Shown here piece after piece: positions 26,271 through 35,913 of a stretch of DNA of 64,000 nt. Under the pieces are notes generated by a model. That model did no database searches, was not told the origin of the DNA, and worked only from the letters and a program-made list of their open reading frames with translations. Position 1 is the first letter of the stretch. Each line of letters opens with the position of its first letter. Origin of the DNA: Paraburkholderia gardini (lineage in GTDB: Bacteria > Pseudomonadota > Gammaproteobacteria > Burkholderiales > Burkholderiaceae); NCBI RefSeq assembly GCF_907164575.1, contig NZ_CAJQYY010000023.1, positions 1 through 64,000 on the forward strand, written 5' to 3'. The position numbers were made by a program, and so were the translations under genes.

Positions 26271-28334
26271 ATGCGTTACCCGAACCTTTTCAAGCCTCTC
26301 ACGCTGAACCAGCTGACCTTGCGCAACCGCATCGTCAGCACCGCGCACGCGGAGGTGTATGCGGAACCCGGCGGCTTGCCCGGCGACCGTTATATCCGCT
26401 ACTACGAGGAGAAGGCGAAGGGCGGCGTCGGCCTCGCGGTGTGCGGCGGCTCGAGCCCGGTGTCGATCGACAGTCCGCAGGGCTGGTGGAAGTCGGTGAA
26501 TCTGTCGACCGACAGGATCATCGATCCGCTCGCGCGCCTCGCCGAGGCGATGCACCGGCACGGCGCGAAGATCATGATCCAGGCCACGCATATGGGCCGC
26601 CGTTCGGCCTTTCACGGCGAGCACTGGCCGCATCTGATGTCGCCGTCCGGCGTGCGCGAGCCCGTGCACCGCGGTAACGCGAAGATCATCGAAGTGGAAG
26701 AGATTCGCCGCATCATCGACGACTTCGCGGCCGCCGCGAAGCGCGTCAAGGATGCGGGGATGGACGGCATCGAAATCTCGGCCGCGCACCAGCATCTGAT
26801 CGATCAGTTCTGGAGCCCACGCACGAATTTTCGCACCGACGAATGGGGCGGATCGCTCGAAAACCGTCTGCGTTTCGGCACCGAAGTGCTGAACGCGGTG
26901 CGCGAAGCGGCAGGCGCGGATTTCTGCGTCGGCCTGCGCATGTGCGGCGACGAATTCCACGAAGACGGGCTCGATCACGAGCAATTGAAAGAGATCGCCC
27001 AGGCGATGTCGGAAACCGGCCTGATCGATTATCTCGGCGTGATCGGTTCCGGCGCGGACACGCACAACACGCTGGCGAACTGCATGCCGCCGATGGCGCT
27101 GCCGCCCGAGCCGTTCGTGCATCTCGCGGCCGGCATCAAGGCGGTCGTGAAGGTGCCGGTGATGCACGCGCAGAGCATCCGCGACGCGGGCCAGGCTGAA
27201 CGTCTGCTCGCCAGCGGCATGGTCGATCTGGTCGGCATGACGCGCGCGCAGATCGCCGATCCGCATATGGTCATCAAGATCCGCGATGGCCGCGAAGACG
27301 AAATCAAGCAGTGCGTCGGCGCGAATTACTGCATCGACAGGCAGTACAACGGGCTGGATGTGCTGTGCGTGCAGAACGCGGCGACCTCGCGCGAAGCCAC
27401 CATGCCGCACGTGATCGCGAAGACGCGCGGGCCGAAGCGCAAGGTGGTCGTGGTCGGCGCGGGTCCGGCGGGACTCGAGGCGGCGCGCGTGGCGAAGTCG
27501 CGCGGTCATGACGTGGTGCTGTTCGAGAAGAACGACTACGTCGGCGGCCAGATCATGCTGGCCGCGAAAGCGCCGCAGCGCGAGCAGATGGCGGGCATCG
27601 TGCGCTGGTTCGATATGGAAACCAGGCGCCTTGGCGTCGACCGTCGTCTTGGCGTCGCCGCCAGTCAGGCTGACATCATGGCCGGGAAGCCGGACATCGT
27701 CGTGCTGGCGACGGGCGGTTCGTCGTTCACGTCGCAAGTCGCAGCATGGGGCGTTGACGCGGGACTCGCGGTCAGTTCGTGGGATGTGCTGTCGGGCAAG
27801 GTCGAGCCGGGCAGGAACGTGCTGGTCTATGACGGCGTGAGCACGCATGCCGGCGCGGGCGTCGCCGACTTCATGTCGAGCCGCGGCTCGAACGTCGAGA
27901 TCGTCACGCCCGATGTGAAAGTGGCCGATGACGTGGGCGGCACCACGTTCCCGATCTTCTATCGCCGTCTCTATGCGCAAGGCGTGATTCACACGCCGAA
28001 CTACTGGCTCGACAAGGTCTACGAAGAGAACGGCAAGAAAATCGCCGTGATCCGCAACGAGTACACCGAAGAGCAGGAAGAGCGCGCGGTCGATCAGGTC
28101 GTGATCGAAAACGGCAGCACGCCGAACGACGCGTTGTACTGGGCGCTCAAGCCGGAGTCGGTCAATCGCGGCCAGGTGGACGTGCACAAGCTGTTCGCCT
28201 CCGAACCCCAGCCTTCGCTGAGCGAGGAAACCGGTAACGGCCGCTTTCTGCTGTTTCGCGTTGGCGACTGCATTTCGATGCACAACATTCACGGCGCGAT
28301 CTACGACGCGCTGCGCCTTTGCAAGGATTTCTGA
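26271..28334 (+). CDS. dgcA: Dimethylglycine catabolism protein DgcA (NADH:flavin oxidoreductase type)
   Basis: 687 residues. Residues 1-340 are an Old-Yellow-Enzyme-type FMN TIM barrel (NLFKPLTLNQLTLRNRIVST, SAAHQHLIDQFWSPRTNFRT). A [4Fe-4S] Cys cluster starts near residue 344 (CVGANYCIDRQYNGLDVLCV). From about 390 comes an FAD/NAD-binding region with VVVVGAGPAGLEAARVAKSR. This is the trimethylamine-dehydrogenase-like architecture. With DgcB and the ETF pair it demethylates dimethylglycine to sarcosine, releasing formaldehyde and sending electrons to the respiratory chain. Three bases separate its stop from dgcB. Confidence 0.92.
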   Translation: MRYPNLFKPLTLNQLTLRNRIVSTAHAEVYAEPGGLPGDRYIRYYEEKAKGGVGLAVCGGSSPVSIDSPQGWWKSVNLSTDRIIDPLARLAEAMHRHGAKIMIQATHMGRRSAFHGEHWPHLMSPSGVREPVHRGNAKIIEVEEIRRIIDDFAAAAKRVKDAGMDGIEISAAHQHLIDQFWSPRTNFRTDEWGGSLENRLRFGTEVLNAVREAAGADFCVGLRMCGDEFHEDGLDHEQLKEIAQAMSETGLIDYLGVIGSGADTHNTLANCMPPMALPPEPFVHLAAGIKAVVKVPVMHAQSIRDAGQAERLLASGMVDLVGMTRAQIADPHMVIKIRDGREDEIKQCVGANYCIDRQYNGLDVLCVQNAATSREATMPHVIAKTRGPKRKVVVVGAGPAGLEAARVAKSRGHDVVLFEKNDYVGGQIMLAAKAPQREQMAGIVRWFDMETRRLGVDRRLGVAASQADIMAGKPDIVVLATGGSSFTSQVAAWGVDAGLAVSSWDVLSGKVEPGRNVLVYDGVSTHAGAGVADFMSSRGSNVEIVTPDVKVADDVGGTTFPIFYRRLYAQGVIHTPNYWLDKVYEENGKKIAVIRNEYTEEQEERAVDQVVIENGSTPNDALYWALKPESVNRGQVDVHKLFASEPQPSLSEETGNGRFLLFRVGDCISMHNIHGAIYDALRLCKDF

Positions 28335-28336
28335 CG

Positions 28337-30250
28337 ATGAGCCCCGTGTTTGTCATCACCGCCCTGCTGTGGCTGTCGGTGGCCGGTCTCGCGTTCGCGC
28401 TGGCCAGACGCGCCGCTTACTGGCGCGCGGGCCGTGCGACGGCAGCGGGCGCCTACGGCTGGGCGAATCTGCTTGCGATTCCAAAGCGCTATTTCGTGGA
28501 CCTGCATCATGTGGTTGCACGCGATCCGTACATCGCGAAGACGCACATGGCGACCGCGGGCGGCGCGATCCTCGCGATGGCGCTGGTGTTCGTCAACTAC
28601 GGGCTCGCGATCTATTCGCCGTGGCTCGACAGGCTGATCTTGCTCGCGGCGCTCGTGATGCTGGTGGGCGCGGTGTTCGTCTGGCGCCGGCGGCATGGCG
28701 CGAAGGCGGCGCCGGCACGGCTCTCGCGCGGACCGTGGGATCATTTGCCGCTGCTGCTCGGGTCGTTCGCGCTGGGTCTCGCGCTTTTTATCGCGCTGCC
28801 GGCGGCCGCGATGTCGGGTGCGCTCGCGGTGATCGTCGCGTTGCTGATCGGCGTGGGCGCTTTCACGATGACCTTCGGCGCCGCGCGCGGAGGCCCGATG
28901 AAGCATGCGCTCGCCGGGCTCCTGCATCTCGCGTTTCATCCGCGTCAGGAGCGTTTTACCGGGTGCAACGATAACGACGTCGTGCCGCCGACCGCGCTGA
29001 AGGCGCCGCTGCTCGATGCAAAGGAATACGGTGTCGGCAAGCCGGTTGAGTTTCGCTGGAACCAGTTGCTGAGCTTCGATGCGTGCGTACAGTGCGGCAA
29101 GTGTGAAGCCGCGTGTCCCGCGTTCGCCGCCGGTCAGCCGCTCAATCCGAAGAAGCTGATCCAGGACCTCGTCACCGGAATGGTGGGCGGCACGGACGCC
29201 GCATACGCGGGCAGCCCGACGCCCGGCATTCCGCTCGGCCAGCACGGCGGCGCGCCGGGCAAGCTGCTGGTTTCGAGCCTCATCGAAGCGGATACGCTGT
29301 GGTCGTGCACGACCTGCCGCGCCTGCGTGCAGGAGTGCCCGATGTTGATCGAGCACGTCGACGCGATCGTGGATATGCGGCGCAACCAGACGCTGGTCGA
29401 AGGCAACGTGCCGGGCAAAGGGCCCATCACGCTCGCGAACCTGCGCGAGACCGGCAGCGCGAACGGCTACGACATCGGCGCGCGTTACGACTGGGCCGTC
29501 GATCTGCAGGTGCAGGTCGCGCAGCCCGGGCGCCCGGTGGACGTGCTGCTGATTGCCGGTGAAGGCGCGTTCGACATGCGTTATCAGCGCACGCTGCGCG
29601 CGCTGGTGAAGGTGCTGAACCGCGCGGGCATCGACTATGCGGTGCTCGGCGGTGTCGAAACCGATACCGGCGACACCGCGCGGCGGCTCGGCGACGAAGC
29701 CACGTTCCAGCAGCTCGCACACAAGCTGATCGACACGCTGTCGCGGTACGCGTTCCGCAAGATCGTGACCGCCGACCCGCATGTGCTGCACAGTCTGCGT
29801 AATGAATATCGCGCGCCTGGCGGTTTCTACGAAGTGCAGCATCACACGGCGCTGATCGAGGAGCTGGTTGCCAGCGGCAAGCTGTCGGTGCGCGCGGTCG
29901 CCGCATTCGCGGACCGCAGGATCACGTATCACGATCCGTGCTATCTGGGTCGCTATAACGGTGAAACGAAAGCGCCGCGACGCCTGCTGAAATCCATCGG
30001 CATCGAGGTGGTGGAAATGGAGCGCAACGGTATGCGTGGGCGTTGCTGCGGTGGTGGTGGTGGTGCCCCGTTGACCGATATTCCCGGCAAGAAACGCATT
30101 CCCGACATCCGTATCGACGACGCGCGCGCGGTCGGCGCCGACATCGTCGCGGTGGCTTGCCCGAATTGCACGGCGATGCTCGAAGGCGTGGTCGGCCCGC
30201 GTCCGGAAGTGCTCGACGTCGCCGAACTGGTTGCAGCGGCACTAGAGTAA
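28337..30250 (+). CDS. dgcB: Dimethylglycine catabolism protein DgcB (membrane iron-sulfur electron carrier)
   Basis: 637 residues from the ATG at 28337. The first 190 residues hold about five membrane helices. Two [4Fe-4S] ferredoxin motifs follow (CVQCGKCEAACP and CTTCRACVQECP). The C-terminal part carries two CCG-type domains (HDPCYLGRYN, RGRCCGGGGGAPL and CPNCTAML). This heterodisulfide-reductase/GlpC-like plan suits passing electrons from DgcA and the adjacent electron-transfer flavoprotein to quinone at the inner membrane. The GGT-repeat tract near 30047 encodes the run of glycines after the CC pair and is not a separate repeat element. Confidence 0.9.
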   Translation: MSPVFVITALLWLSVAGLAFALARRAAYWRAGRATAAGAYGWANLLAIPKRYFVDLHHVVARDPYIAKTHMATAGGAILAMALVFVNYGLAIYSPWLDRLILLAALVMLVGAVFVWRRRHGAKAAPARLSRGPWDHLPLLLGSFALGLALFIALPAAAMSGALAVIVALLIGVGAFTMTFGAARGGPMKHALAGLLHLAFHPRQERFTGCNDNDVVPPTALKAPLLDAKEYGVGKPVEFRWNQLLSFDACVQCGKCEAACPAFAAGQPLNPKKLIQDLVTGMVGGTDAAYAGSPTPGIPLGQHGGAPGKLLVSSLIEADTLWSCTTCRACVQECPMLIEHVDAIVDMRRNQTLVEGNVPGKGPITLANLRETGSANGYDIGARYDWAVDLQVQVAQPGRPVDVLLIAGEGAFDMRYQRTLRALVKVLNRAGIDYAVLGGVETDTGDTARRLGDEATFQQLAHKLIDTLSRYAFRKIVTADPHVLHSLRNEYRAPGGFYEVQHHTALIEELVASGKLSVRAVAAFADRRITYHDPCYLGRYNGETKAPRRLLKSIGIEVVEMERNGMRGRCCGGGGGAPLTDIPGKKRIPDIRIDDARAVGADIVAVACPNCTAMLEGVVGPRPEVLDVAELVAAALE

Positions 30251-30254
30251 CGCG

Positions 30255-31427
30255 ATGAACAATCTCAAGCGAATCGATCCGCGCCGGCCGTTCACGATCA
30301 CGGCGGAAGGGCTCAAACGCATCACGGCAGGCGTTGCCGGTGCCGCGGATCTGGCCGGATTTTTTGCGCCTGGTTCCGCACATCGTGAGCTGCCGAAGCC
30401 GCGTCGCACCACGGCCACGCCGCAGCGCGCGATGCTGGTCGCCGCGCATGCCGACCGTGGCGCGCTCGATGATCACGCACGCCAGACGCTGGCCGCCGCG
30501 GCGCTGATCGCGGACGCACAAACCGAAATTGTGTTGCTGATATTCGGTGAGTTTACCGGCGACGCGGCTGCGTCCGGCGCCGACAAGCTGATCGAGCTGT
30601 CGATGTTCGACCGCCGCCGGTTTGCGCCAGTCGACGAATTGAACGCACTGGCCGCGTGCATTGCGGCCTATGCGCCAGCGCATGTTTTCATGCCTGACAA
30701 CGCAACCGGCGACGGCGATCTGGGTCGTCGTTATGCGGCTGCCGTCGATGCAAACGTCGCGACGCATGTCGTCGAGATCGACGCGACGCATGTCGCGACT
30801 TACGTGCAGGCACAACGTGCATTCGCCTCGCGCGGGTTGCCCGAAGTCGTTCTGCTCGCGCCGAACGCGGTCGATCCGAAATTGCCGTTTATCGGTGCGG
30901 GTGAACGCGTGGTGTGGCGCTTCGACGGCGAGCCCCCCGTGTCGTCCAGAGGCGTGGTGCGCGATCTCGGCATCGAGGAGACCGACGCTGCCGGACTCGC
31001 GCTGGAAGAAGCGGATTTCATCGTGTCGGCGGGCAATGGCGTGAGCGATGTCGTCGCGTTCGAGCATCTGGCGAGCACGCTGGGCGCCGCGATCGGCGCA
31101 AGCCGCGTCGCCGTGGACGACGGCAAGTTCACACGCGACAAGCAGATCGGCGCGACCGGCAAGACTGTCGAGGCGAGCGTCTATATCGCGTTCGGTATTT
31201 CCGGCGCGGTGCAGCATCTGCAGGGCATCAAGGATTGCCGGCACGTGATTGCCGTCAATCTCGACGCCAGCGCACCGATCGCCAGACGCGCGGACCTGAC
31301 CGTGATCGCCGACGCGCGCGAAACCATCGCGGCACTGACGGAGGCAGCGGCTGCCGCGCGCAGCGCGAGCGGCACGGGCGCCGCGCTGTTGAATTCCGCC
31401 GCCGTTGCAGAAGGATCGCTCGTATGA
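30255..31427 (+). CDS. Electron transfer flavoprotein alpha subunit (FixB/EtfA-like)
   Basis: 390 residues, somewhat longer than house-keeping EtfA because of an N-terminal extension of about 60 residues. The C-terminal FAD-binding region is clear: GASRVAVDDGKFTRDKQIGA, then TVEASVYIAFGISGAVQHLQ and the conserved INLD-like VIAVNLDASAPI. It pairs with the next gene product, whose start overlaps its stop by 4 bases. It is part of the dgc electron path; in Pseudomonas the equivalent ETF genes neighbour dgcAB. Confidence 0.88.
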   Translation: MNNLKRIDPRRPFTITAEGLKRITAGVAGAADLAGFFAPGSAHRELPKPRRTTATPQRAMLVAAHADRGALDDHARQTLAAAALIADAQTEIVLLIFGEFTGDAAASGADKLIELSMFDRRRFAPVDELNALAACIAAYAPAHVFMPDNATGDGDLGRRYAAAVDANVATHVVEIDATHVATYVQAQRAFASRGLPEVVLLAPNAVDPKLPFIGAGERVVWRFDGEPPVSSRGVVRDLGIEETDAAGLALEEADFIVSAGNGVSDVVAFEHLASTLGAAIGASRVAVDDGKFTRDKQIGATGKTVEASVYIAFGISGAVQHLQGIKDCRHVIAVNLDASAPIARRADLTVIADARETIAALTEAAAAARSASGTGAALLNSAAVAEGSLV

Positions 31428-32200
31428 AAATCGCGGTACTGGTCTCAGTGGGACGCCATCCGGTGAGCGGCACGGCGCGCTACAGCCGCAACGACGCAAC
31501 CGCGCTGAGCCTCGCGCTGTCGCTCGCGAAACAGCACGCCGCGACGCTCGACGTGCTGCATGCCGGCGACCCGTCGAATCCCGCGTTAAGCGAATATCTC
31601 GCGCTGGGCGCGCGCAGCGTCGAAGTGCTTGACCTGTCGTCGATACCGCAATGGCAAACCGATGCGGCGCCGCCGCTCGCCACGCGCCTGAAGGGCTACG
31701 ACCTGGTGCTGACCGGCACTCGTGCCGAAGGCGCGTTCGACAGCGGCATGCTGCCGTATCGCGTCGCGAATGCGCTGGCGATTCCTCTGGTCGGCGCGGC
31801 CGTCGATCTGACGATTCGCGACGATTGCGCCGAGATCCGCCAGTTCATGCCGAAGGGTTTGCGCCGGCGGGTGGAAGTGGATCTGCCAGCGCTGATCGCC
31901 GTGCATCCGATGGCAAACGCCGCGCCGACGTACGCGTACGCACGCCTGCGCGAAGGCACGATCCGCGCGGTTCCGGTGCAGGCCGTAACCCATGCTGACC
32001 ACCTCGCCTGGACCATCCGCCCGGCCACCGCCAGGCCCGTGCGCCTCGCCGCCGCCGAAAAACGCTCCGGTCACGCCCGCATGCTTTCGGCGACCACGAC
32101 GGAAAGCCGCGGCGGCAACGTCGTAATTGAAGGGAGTTCCGTCGAAAAAGCACAAGTGATCCTCGCGTATTTGCGCGAGCATCAACTCGTGGATTACTGA
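31424..32200 (+). CDS. Electron transfer flavoprotein beta subunit (FixA/EtfB-like)
   Basis: 258 residues from the ATG at 31424, overlapping the alpha-subunit stop (ATGA); the much longer frame upstream lies inside the alpha gene and is rejected. It starts MKIAVLVSVGRHPVSGTARY and has the EtfB adenine-nucleotide-type fold, with TRAEGAFDSGMLPYRVANAL corresponding to the conserved Q/D-G-LA region. AMP-binding residues look partly altered relative to house-keeping EtfB, as is common in specialised ETFs. It carries electrons from DgcA towards DgcB or an ETF:quinone oxidoreductase. Confidence 0.87.
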   Translation: MKIAVLVSVGRHPVSGTARYSRNDATALSLALSLAKQHAATLDVLHAGDPSNPALSEYLALGARSVEVLDLSSIPQWQTDAAPPLATRLKGYDLVLTGTRAEGAFDSGMLPYRVANALAIPLVGAAVDLTIRDDCAEIRQFMPKGLRRRVEVDLPALIAVHPMANAAPTYAYARLREGTIRAVPVQAVTHADHLAWTIRPATARPVRLAAAEKRSGHARMLSATTTESRGGNVVIEGSSVEKAQVILAYLREHQLVDY

Positions 32201-32273
32201 TTTCCGGTTCCGGCCAGCATGCGACCAGGAGGGCCTGGCGCGGCGCCAGACGAGACACGCAACGGAGCACACA

Positions 32274-33584
32274 ATGAAAGTTTCCGCAGACGTTCGCGCG
32301 ATGATCGAACGCCGCAAAAGAGGCCATACGCTGGAAGCGCCGTTCTATACGAGCGAGGACATTTTCGCGCTCGATCTCGACGCGATCTTCCGGCAACACT
32401 GGATTCAGGTCGCAGTCGAACCGGACGTACCGGAGCCGGGCGATTACGTCACGGTCGAAATCGGCAACGATTCGATCCTGATCGTGCGCGACGACGACAT
32501 GCAGGTGCGCGCGTTCCACAACGTGTGCCGCCATCGCGGCGCGCGGCTGTGCAATGCCGGCAGCGGTTCGCTCGGCAATATCGTGTGCCCGTACCACAGC
32601 TGGACCTACAGCCTGACCGGCGACCTGATGTTCGCCGAACACATGGGCGATCAGTTCGACCGCTGCAAACATAGTCTGAAGACGGTGCACGTCGAGAACC
32701 TCGCCGGGCTGATTTTCATCTGCCTCGCCGACACGCCGCCCGCGGATTTCGCGGTGATGCGCGCCGCGATGGAGCCGTATCTGTTGCCGCACGAACTGGC
32801 GAACTGCAAGATCGCGGCGTCGATCGACATCATCGAGGAAGGCAACTGGAAGCTGACGATGGAGAACAATCGCGAGTGCTATCACTGCGTCGCGAACCAT
32901 CCCGAGCTGACTGTTTCCCTGTACGAATACGGGTTCGGTTATCAGCGCACGCCTGCCAATGAAGAAGGCATGGCCGCTTTTGAAGCGACCGTGGCGCGCC
33001 GCACCGCGCAATGGGAAGCGATGAAGCTGCCGTCGGCGGAAATCGACCGGCTCGACGATCTTGTCAGCGGCTTTCGCGCGCAACGTTTGCCGCTCGATCG
33101 CGACGGCGAATCGCAAACCCTGGATGCGCGCGTGGCGTCGAAGAAACTGCTCGGCGGTTTCGAGCAGGCCGACCTCGGCGGGCTGTCGTTCTGGACCCAG
33201 CCGAATTCGTGGCATCACTTCATGAGCGACCATATCGTCAGCTTCTCGGCGATTCCGCTGTCGGCCGGAAAAACACTGGTACGCACCAAATGGCTTGTGC
33301 ACAAGGACGCGCGCGAAGGCATCGATTACGACGTGGACAACCTGACAGCCGTATGGCGCGCGACCAACGACCAGGACCGCACGCTCGTCGAGTATTCGCA
33401 GCGTGGCGCGAACAGCAGCGCGTATGAGCCGGGCCCGTACTCGCCGTTCACCGAAGGACTCGTCGAGAAATTCTGCGCGTGGTACATCGGCCGCATGGCG
33501 GATTACAGCAATGCGCCGCACACCACGGATGCCGGCGAAATGCCGGTTTCGGACGATGAAAAAATCGTGTCATTCAAGCGCTGA
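32274..33584 (+). CDS. gbcA: Glycine betaine monooxygenase oxygenase component GbcA
   Basis: 436 residues with an ACGGAG site before the ATG. The Rieske [2Fe-2S] motif uses Cys85-x-His87 and Cys105-x-x-His108 (VCRHRGARLC, VCPYHSWTY). The mononuclear-iron His204 and His209 are in NNRECYHCVANHPEL, as in ring-hydroxylating-type oxygenases. The family member GbcA converts betaine to dimethylglycine plus formaldehyde with O2 and electrons from GbcB. About 75 bases separate it from the ETF genes, so it may have its own promoter or be read through. Confidence 0.93.
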   Translation: MKVSADVRAMIERRKRGHTLEAPFYTSEDIFALDLDAIFRQHWIQVAVEPDVPEPGDYVTVEIGNDSILIVRDDDMQVRAFHNVCRHRGARLCNAGSGSLGNIVCPYHSWTYSLTGDLMFAEHMGDQFDRCKHSLKTVHVENLAGLIFICLADTPPADFAVMRAAMEPYLLPHELANCKIAASIDIIEEGNWKLTMENNRECYHCVANHPELTVSLYEYGFGYQRTPANEEGMAAFEATVARRTAQWEAMKLPSAEIDRLDDLVSGFRAQRLPLDRDGESQTLDARVASKKLLGGFEQADLGGLSFWTQPNSWHHFMSDHIVSFSAIPLSAGKTLVRTKWLVHKDAREGIDYDVDNLTAVWRATNDQDRTLVEYSQRGANSSAYEPGPYSPFTEGLVEKFCAWYIGRMADYSNAPHTTDAGEMPVSDDEKIVSFKR

Positions 33585-33617
33585 GCGTGACGCCGCAACC
33601 AGGTGCCGGAGAAAACA

Positions 33618-34847
33618 ATGATGCGCGATCAGGCCGCATTTCAGCCCCATCCCGATGCGGCTCAGAGCCGCGTCACGCAGCCGCGGTTCTGGGAGACGTT
33701 GCCGGCGCGCTGGGACAGCGATACCGACGACACGCTGGTGTGCTGCCAGGTCCGGCAGGAAACGCATGATGTAAAGAGCTTCTTCTTTCGTGCGCCGTCC
33801 GGGCGGGCGTTCGTTTTCGAACCGGGGCAGTTCATTACGCTCGAACTGGAGATCGATGGCGAGCCGGTGAACCGCTGCTATACGATCTCGTCGCCGCCTA
33901 CCCGCCCGCACACCATTTCGATCACGACGAAGCGGGTGCCGGGCGGCAAGGTGTCGAACTGGCTACACGACAATCTGCACGTTGGCATGCAGGTGCGCGT
34001 GCTGGGGCCGTCCGGCGAATTCACCTGCGCGCGGCATCCGGCGCGCAAGTATCTGTATCTTTCGGCGGGCTCGGGTATCACACCCTTGATGTCGATGAGC
34101 CGCGCGCATCACGAGCTCGGCGAAGACAGCGATATTGTGTTCGTGCACAGCGCCCGTACGCCGGACGACATCATTTTCGCGCGCGAACTCGATCTGATCG
34201 CATCGAATCAGGCGAATTTCCGCACGGCTTTCGTTTGCGAACGGGTGGGCGCGCGCACGAACTGGCCAGGTGTCACCGGTTTTCTGACGTTACCGCTGCT
34301 CAAGCTGATCGCGCCGGATTTTCTGGAGCGGGAAATCTTCACCTGCGGGCCGGCGCCGTATATGCAGGCGGTGCGCAATCTGCTGAAGGAGGGGGGCTTC
34401 GACCGCGTGCATTATCACGAGGAAAGCTTCTCGTTCGAAACGGTCAGTGAAATAGTCAGTGAAGCGCTCACGCAATCGACGGACGCGCACGTGGCCGAGG
34501 CGTTGCAGACGGTGTCCGCTTCTGTCGACGCGCGGGAGCAGTCAGCCGGGTTCGCGCCCGGGCCGGCACCGGTCGAGACGGACGTCAGATTCAAGGTCAG
34601 CTTCGCTAAAAGCAATCGCGAGATCGAGTGCGCCAGCGGACAGCATGTGCTCGATGCGGCAAAAAAAGCCGGCGTGCGTCTGCCGTCGTCGTGCACGCAG
34701 GGCATGTGCGGTACCTGCAAGGTCAAGCTCGTGTCGGGCGAGGTCGCGATGAAGCACGCGGGCGGCATTCGTCAGCGCGAAATCGATCAGGGCATGGTGC
34801 TGCTGTGCTGCAGCAAGCCGCTGAGCGATCTGGTCGTCGACAAGTAA
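33618..34847 (+). CDS. gbcB: Glycine betaine monooxygenase reductase component GbcB
   Basis: 409 residues from the ATG at 33618 with a GGAGA site; an in-frame GTG at 33603 is less likely. Residues 45-280 form a ferredoxin-reductase-like FAD/NAD module (NRCYTISSPPTRPHTISITT, LYLSAGSGITPLMSMSRAHH, EIFTCGPAPYMQAVRNLL). Residues 320-409 are a plant-type [2Fe-2S] ferredoxin (SSCTQGMCGTCKVKLVSG, final Cys near LLCCSKPL). It transfers electrons from NAD(P)H to GbcA. It lies 33 bases downstream of gbcA. Confidence 0.93.
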   Translation: MMRDQAAFQPHPDAAQSRVTQPRFWETLPARWDSDTDDTLVCCQVRQETHDVKSFFFRAPSGRAFVFEPGQFITLELEIDGEPVNRCYTISSPPTRPHTISITTKRVPGGKVSNWLHDNLHVGMQVRVLGPSGEFTCARHPARKYLYLSAGSGITPLMSMSRAHHELGEDSDIVFVHSARTPDDIIFARELDLIASNQANFRTAFVCERVGARTNWPGVTGFLTLPLLKLIAPDFLEREIFTCGPAPYMQAVRNLLKEGGFDRVHYHEESFSFETVSEIVSEALTQSTDAHVAEALQTVSASVDAREQSAGFAPGPAPVETDVRFKVSFAKSNREIECASGQHVLDAAKKAGVRLPSSCTQGMCGTCKVKLVSGEVAMKHAGGIRQREIDQGMVLLCCSKPLSDLVVDK

Positions 34848-34886
34848 GACGCGAACACGGTGCATTTGCTGTTCGCGGGCGTTGCA

Positions 34887-34920
34887 GGTCGCTTGCGGAC
34901 AACTGGATGTCGGAAATCGG
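34887..34920 (+). promoter_or_regulatory. Tandem GTCG half-sites, 21-bp period, upstream of the betaine-binding protein
   Basis: GGTCGCTTGCGG starts at 34887 and TGTCGGAAATCGG at 34908; the GTCG core repeats exactly 21 bases apart. The pair is 85-105 bases before the ATG at 34993, matching the geometry seen ahead of proV and fdhA. The flanks are less alike than at proV, so this is a weaker member. Confidence 0.33.
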
Positions 34921-34992
34921 CGCTACCTGGCAATTCTGGCTGGCGATGCTGAATGCTCAATGGTTGTCTGGATGGTAAACGGGAGAACGGCG

Positions 34993-35850
34993 ATGAGACT
35001 GATCAAAAAGATACTGGTGTTGAGCGCGATGAGCGCGGCGCTGGCGGCGAGCAGCGTGAGCGTGTCGGCGGATACGAAGCCGACCATCAAGATCGGCTAT
35101 GTGGAAGGCTGGGACGATAGCGTGGCGACCACGAACGTGGCCGCGCGCGTGATCGAGAAGCGCCTTGGCTACCAGGTACAACTCGTGCCGGTCGCGGCCG
35201 GTGTGATGTGGCAGGGCGTGGCGCGCGGCGACCTCGACGCGACGCTGTCCGCGTGGCTGCCGGTCACGCACGGCGCGTACTGGAACAACTTCAAGGATAA
35301 GGTGATCGACCTGGGCACGAACTTCAACGACGCGAAAATCGGTTTGATCGTGCCGGAAAACGCAGACGTGAATACGCTCGGCGATCTGGAAGCGAAGAAG
35401 GCGGAGTTCGGCTCACGCATTGTCGGCATCGATGCCGGTGCGGGCGTGATGGAGAAAACCAGCGAAGCGATCAAGGCCTACAAGCTCGACTATCAGTTGA
35501 TGCCCAGTTCGGGCAGCGCGATGACCGCTGAACTGGCGCGCTCGGAAGCCGCTAACAAGCCGATCATCGTGACGGGCTGGAAGCCGCACTGGATGTTCGC
35601 GAAGTACAAGCTGAAATTCCTCGACGACCCGAAGAAAGTGTTCGGTGAAGCGGAACATGTGGATAGCGTCGTGAATCCGGAACTCGAGAAGAAGGCGCCG
35701 TCAGTCGTCGCGTTTCTCAAGAAGTTCCAGTGGAAACCGGGCGAGATCGACAGCGTGATGCTGGCGACCCAGAGCGGCGAGAAGCCGACCGCCGCCGCGG
35801 ATGCGTGGATCAGCGCGCACAGCGATCGGGTGGATAGCTGGGTGAAGTGA
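34993..35850 (+). CDS. Glycine betaine-type ABC transporter substrate-binding protein
   Basis: 285 residues from the ATG at 34993 (MRLIKKILVLSAMSAALAAS), preceded by GGGAG. The longer upstream frame is rejected because this Met directly starts a signal peptide, with cleavage likely near VSVSA-DTKP. The mature protein is an OpuAC-type periplasmic binding protein (IGYVEGWDDSVATTNVAARV, SAWLPVTHGAYW, VTGWKPHWMFAKY); Trp residues in these segments are of the sort that form the cation-pi cage for trimethylammonium groups. It probably delivers betaine or choline to the ProVW-type transporter 24 kb upstream, since no permease is adjacent. Confidence 0.9.
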   Translation: MRLIKKILVLSAMSAALAASSVSVSADTKPTIKIGYVEGWDDSVATTNVAARVIEKRLGYQVQLVPVAAGVMWQGVARGDLDATLSAWLPVTHGAYWNNFKDKVIDLGTNFNDAKIGLIVPENADVNTLGDLEAKKAEFGSRIVGIDAGAGVMEKTSEAIKAYKLDYQLMPSSGSAMTAELARSEAANKPIIVTGWKPHWMFAKYKLKFLDDPKKVFGEAEHVDSVVNPELEKKAPSVVAFLKKFQWKPGEIDSVMLATQSGEKPTAAADAWISAHSDRVDSWVK

Positions 35851-35913
35851 CGCACGCGCTGCACTGACCGGTTGAATCCGCACTGCATCGCGGCAACGTC
35901 ACTGGAGAAAGAG

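Noticed and set aside
26091..28292. 733-codon antisense frame over dgcA
   Set aside because: Same explanation: a His/Arg-rich mirror of a well-supported gene, with no family features.
30040..30065. GGT trinucleotide tract near the end of dgcB
   Set aside because: It encodes the glycines after the CC pair of a CCG domain and is explained by protein function, not by a repeat element.
31845..33521. 558-codon antisense frame over the ETF and gbcA genes
   Set aside because: It spans the end of one gene, an intergenic gap and another gene; its composition is that of a shadow frame.
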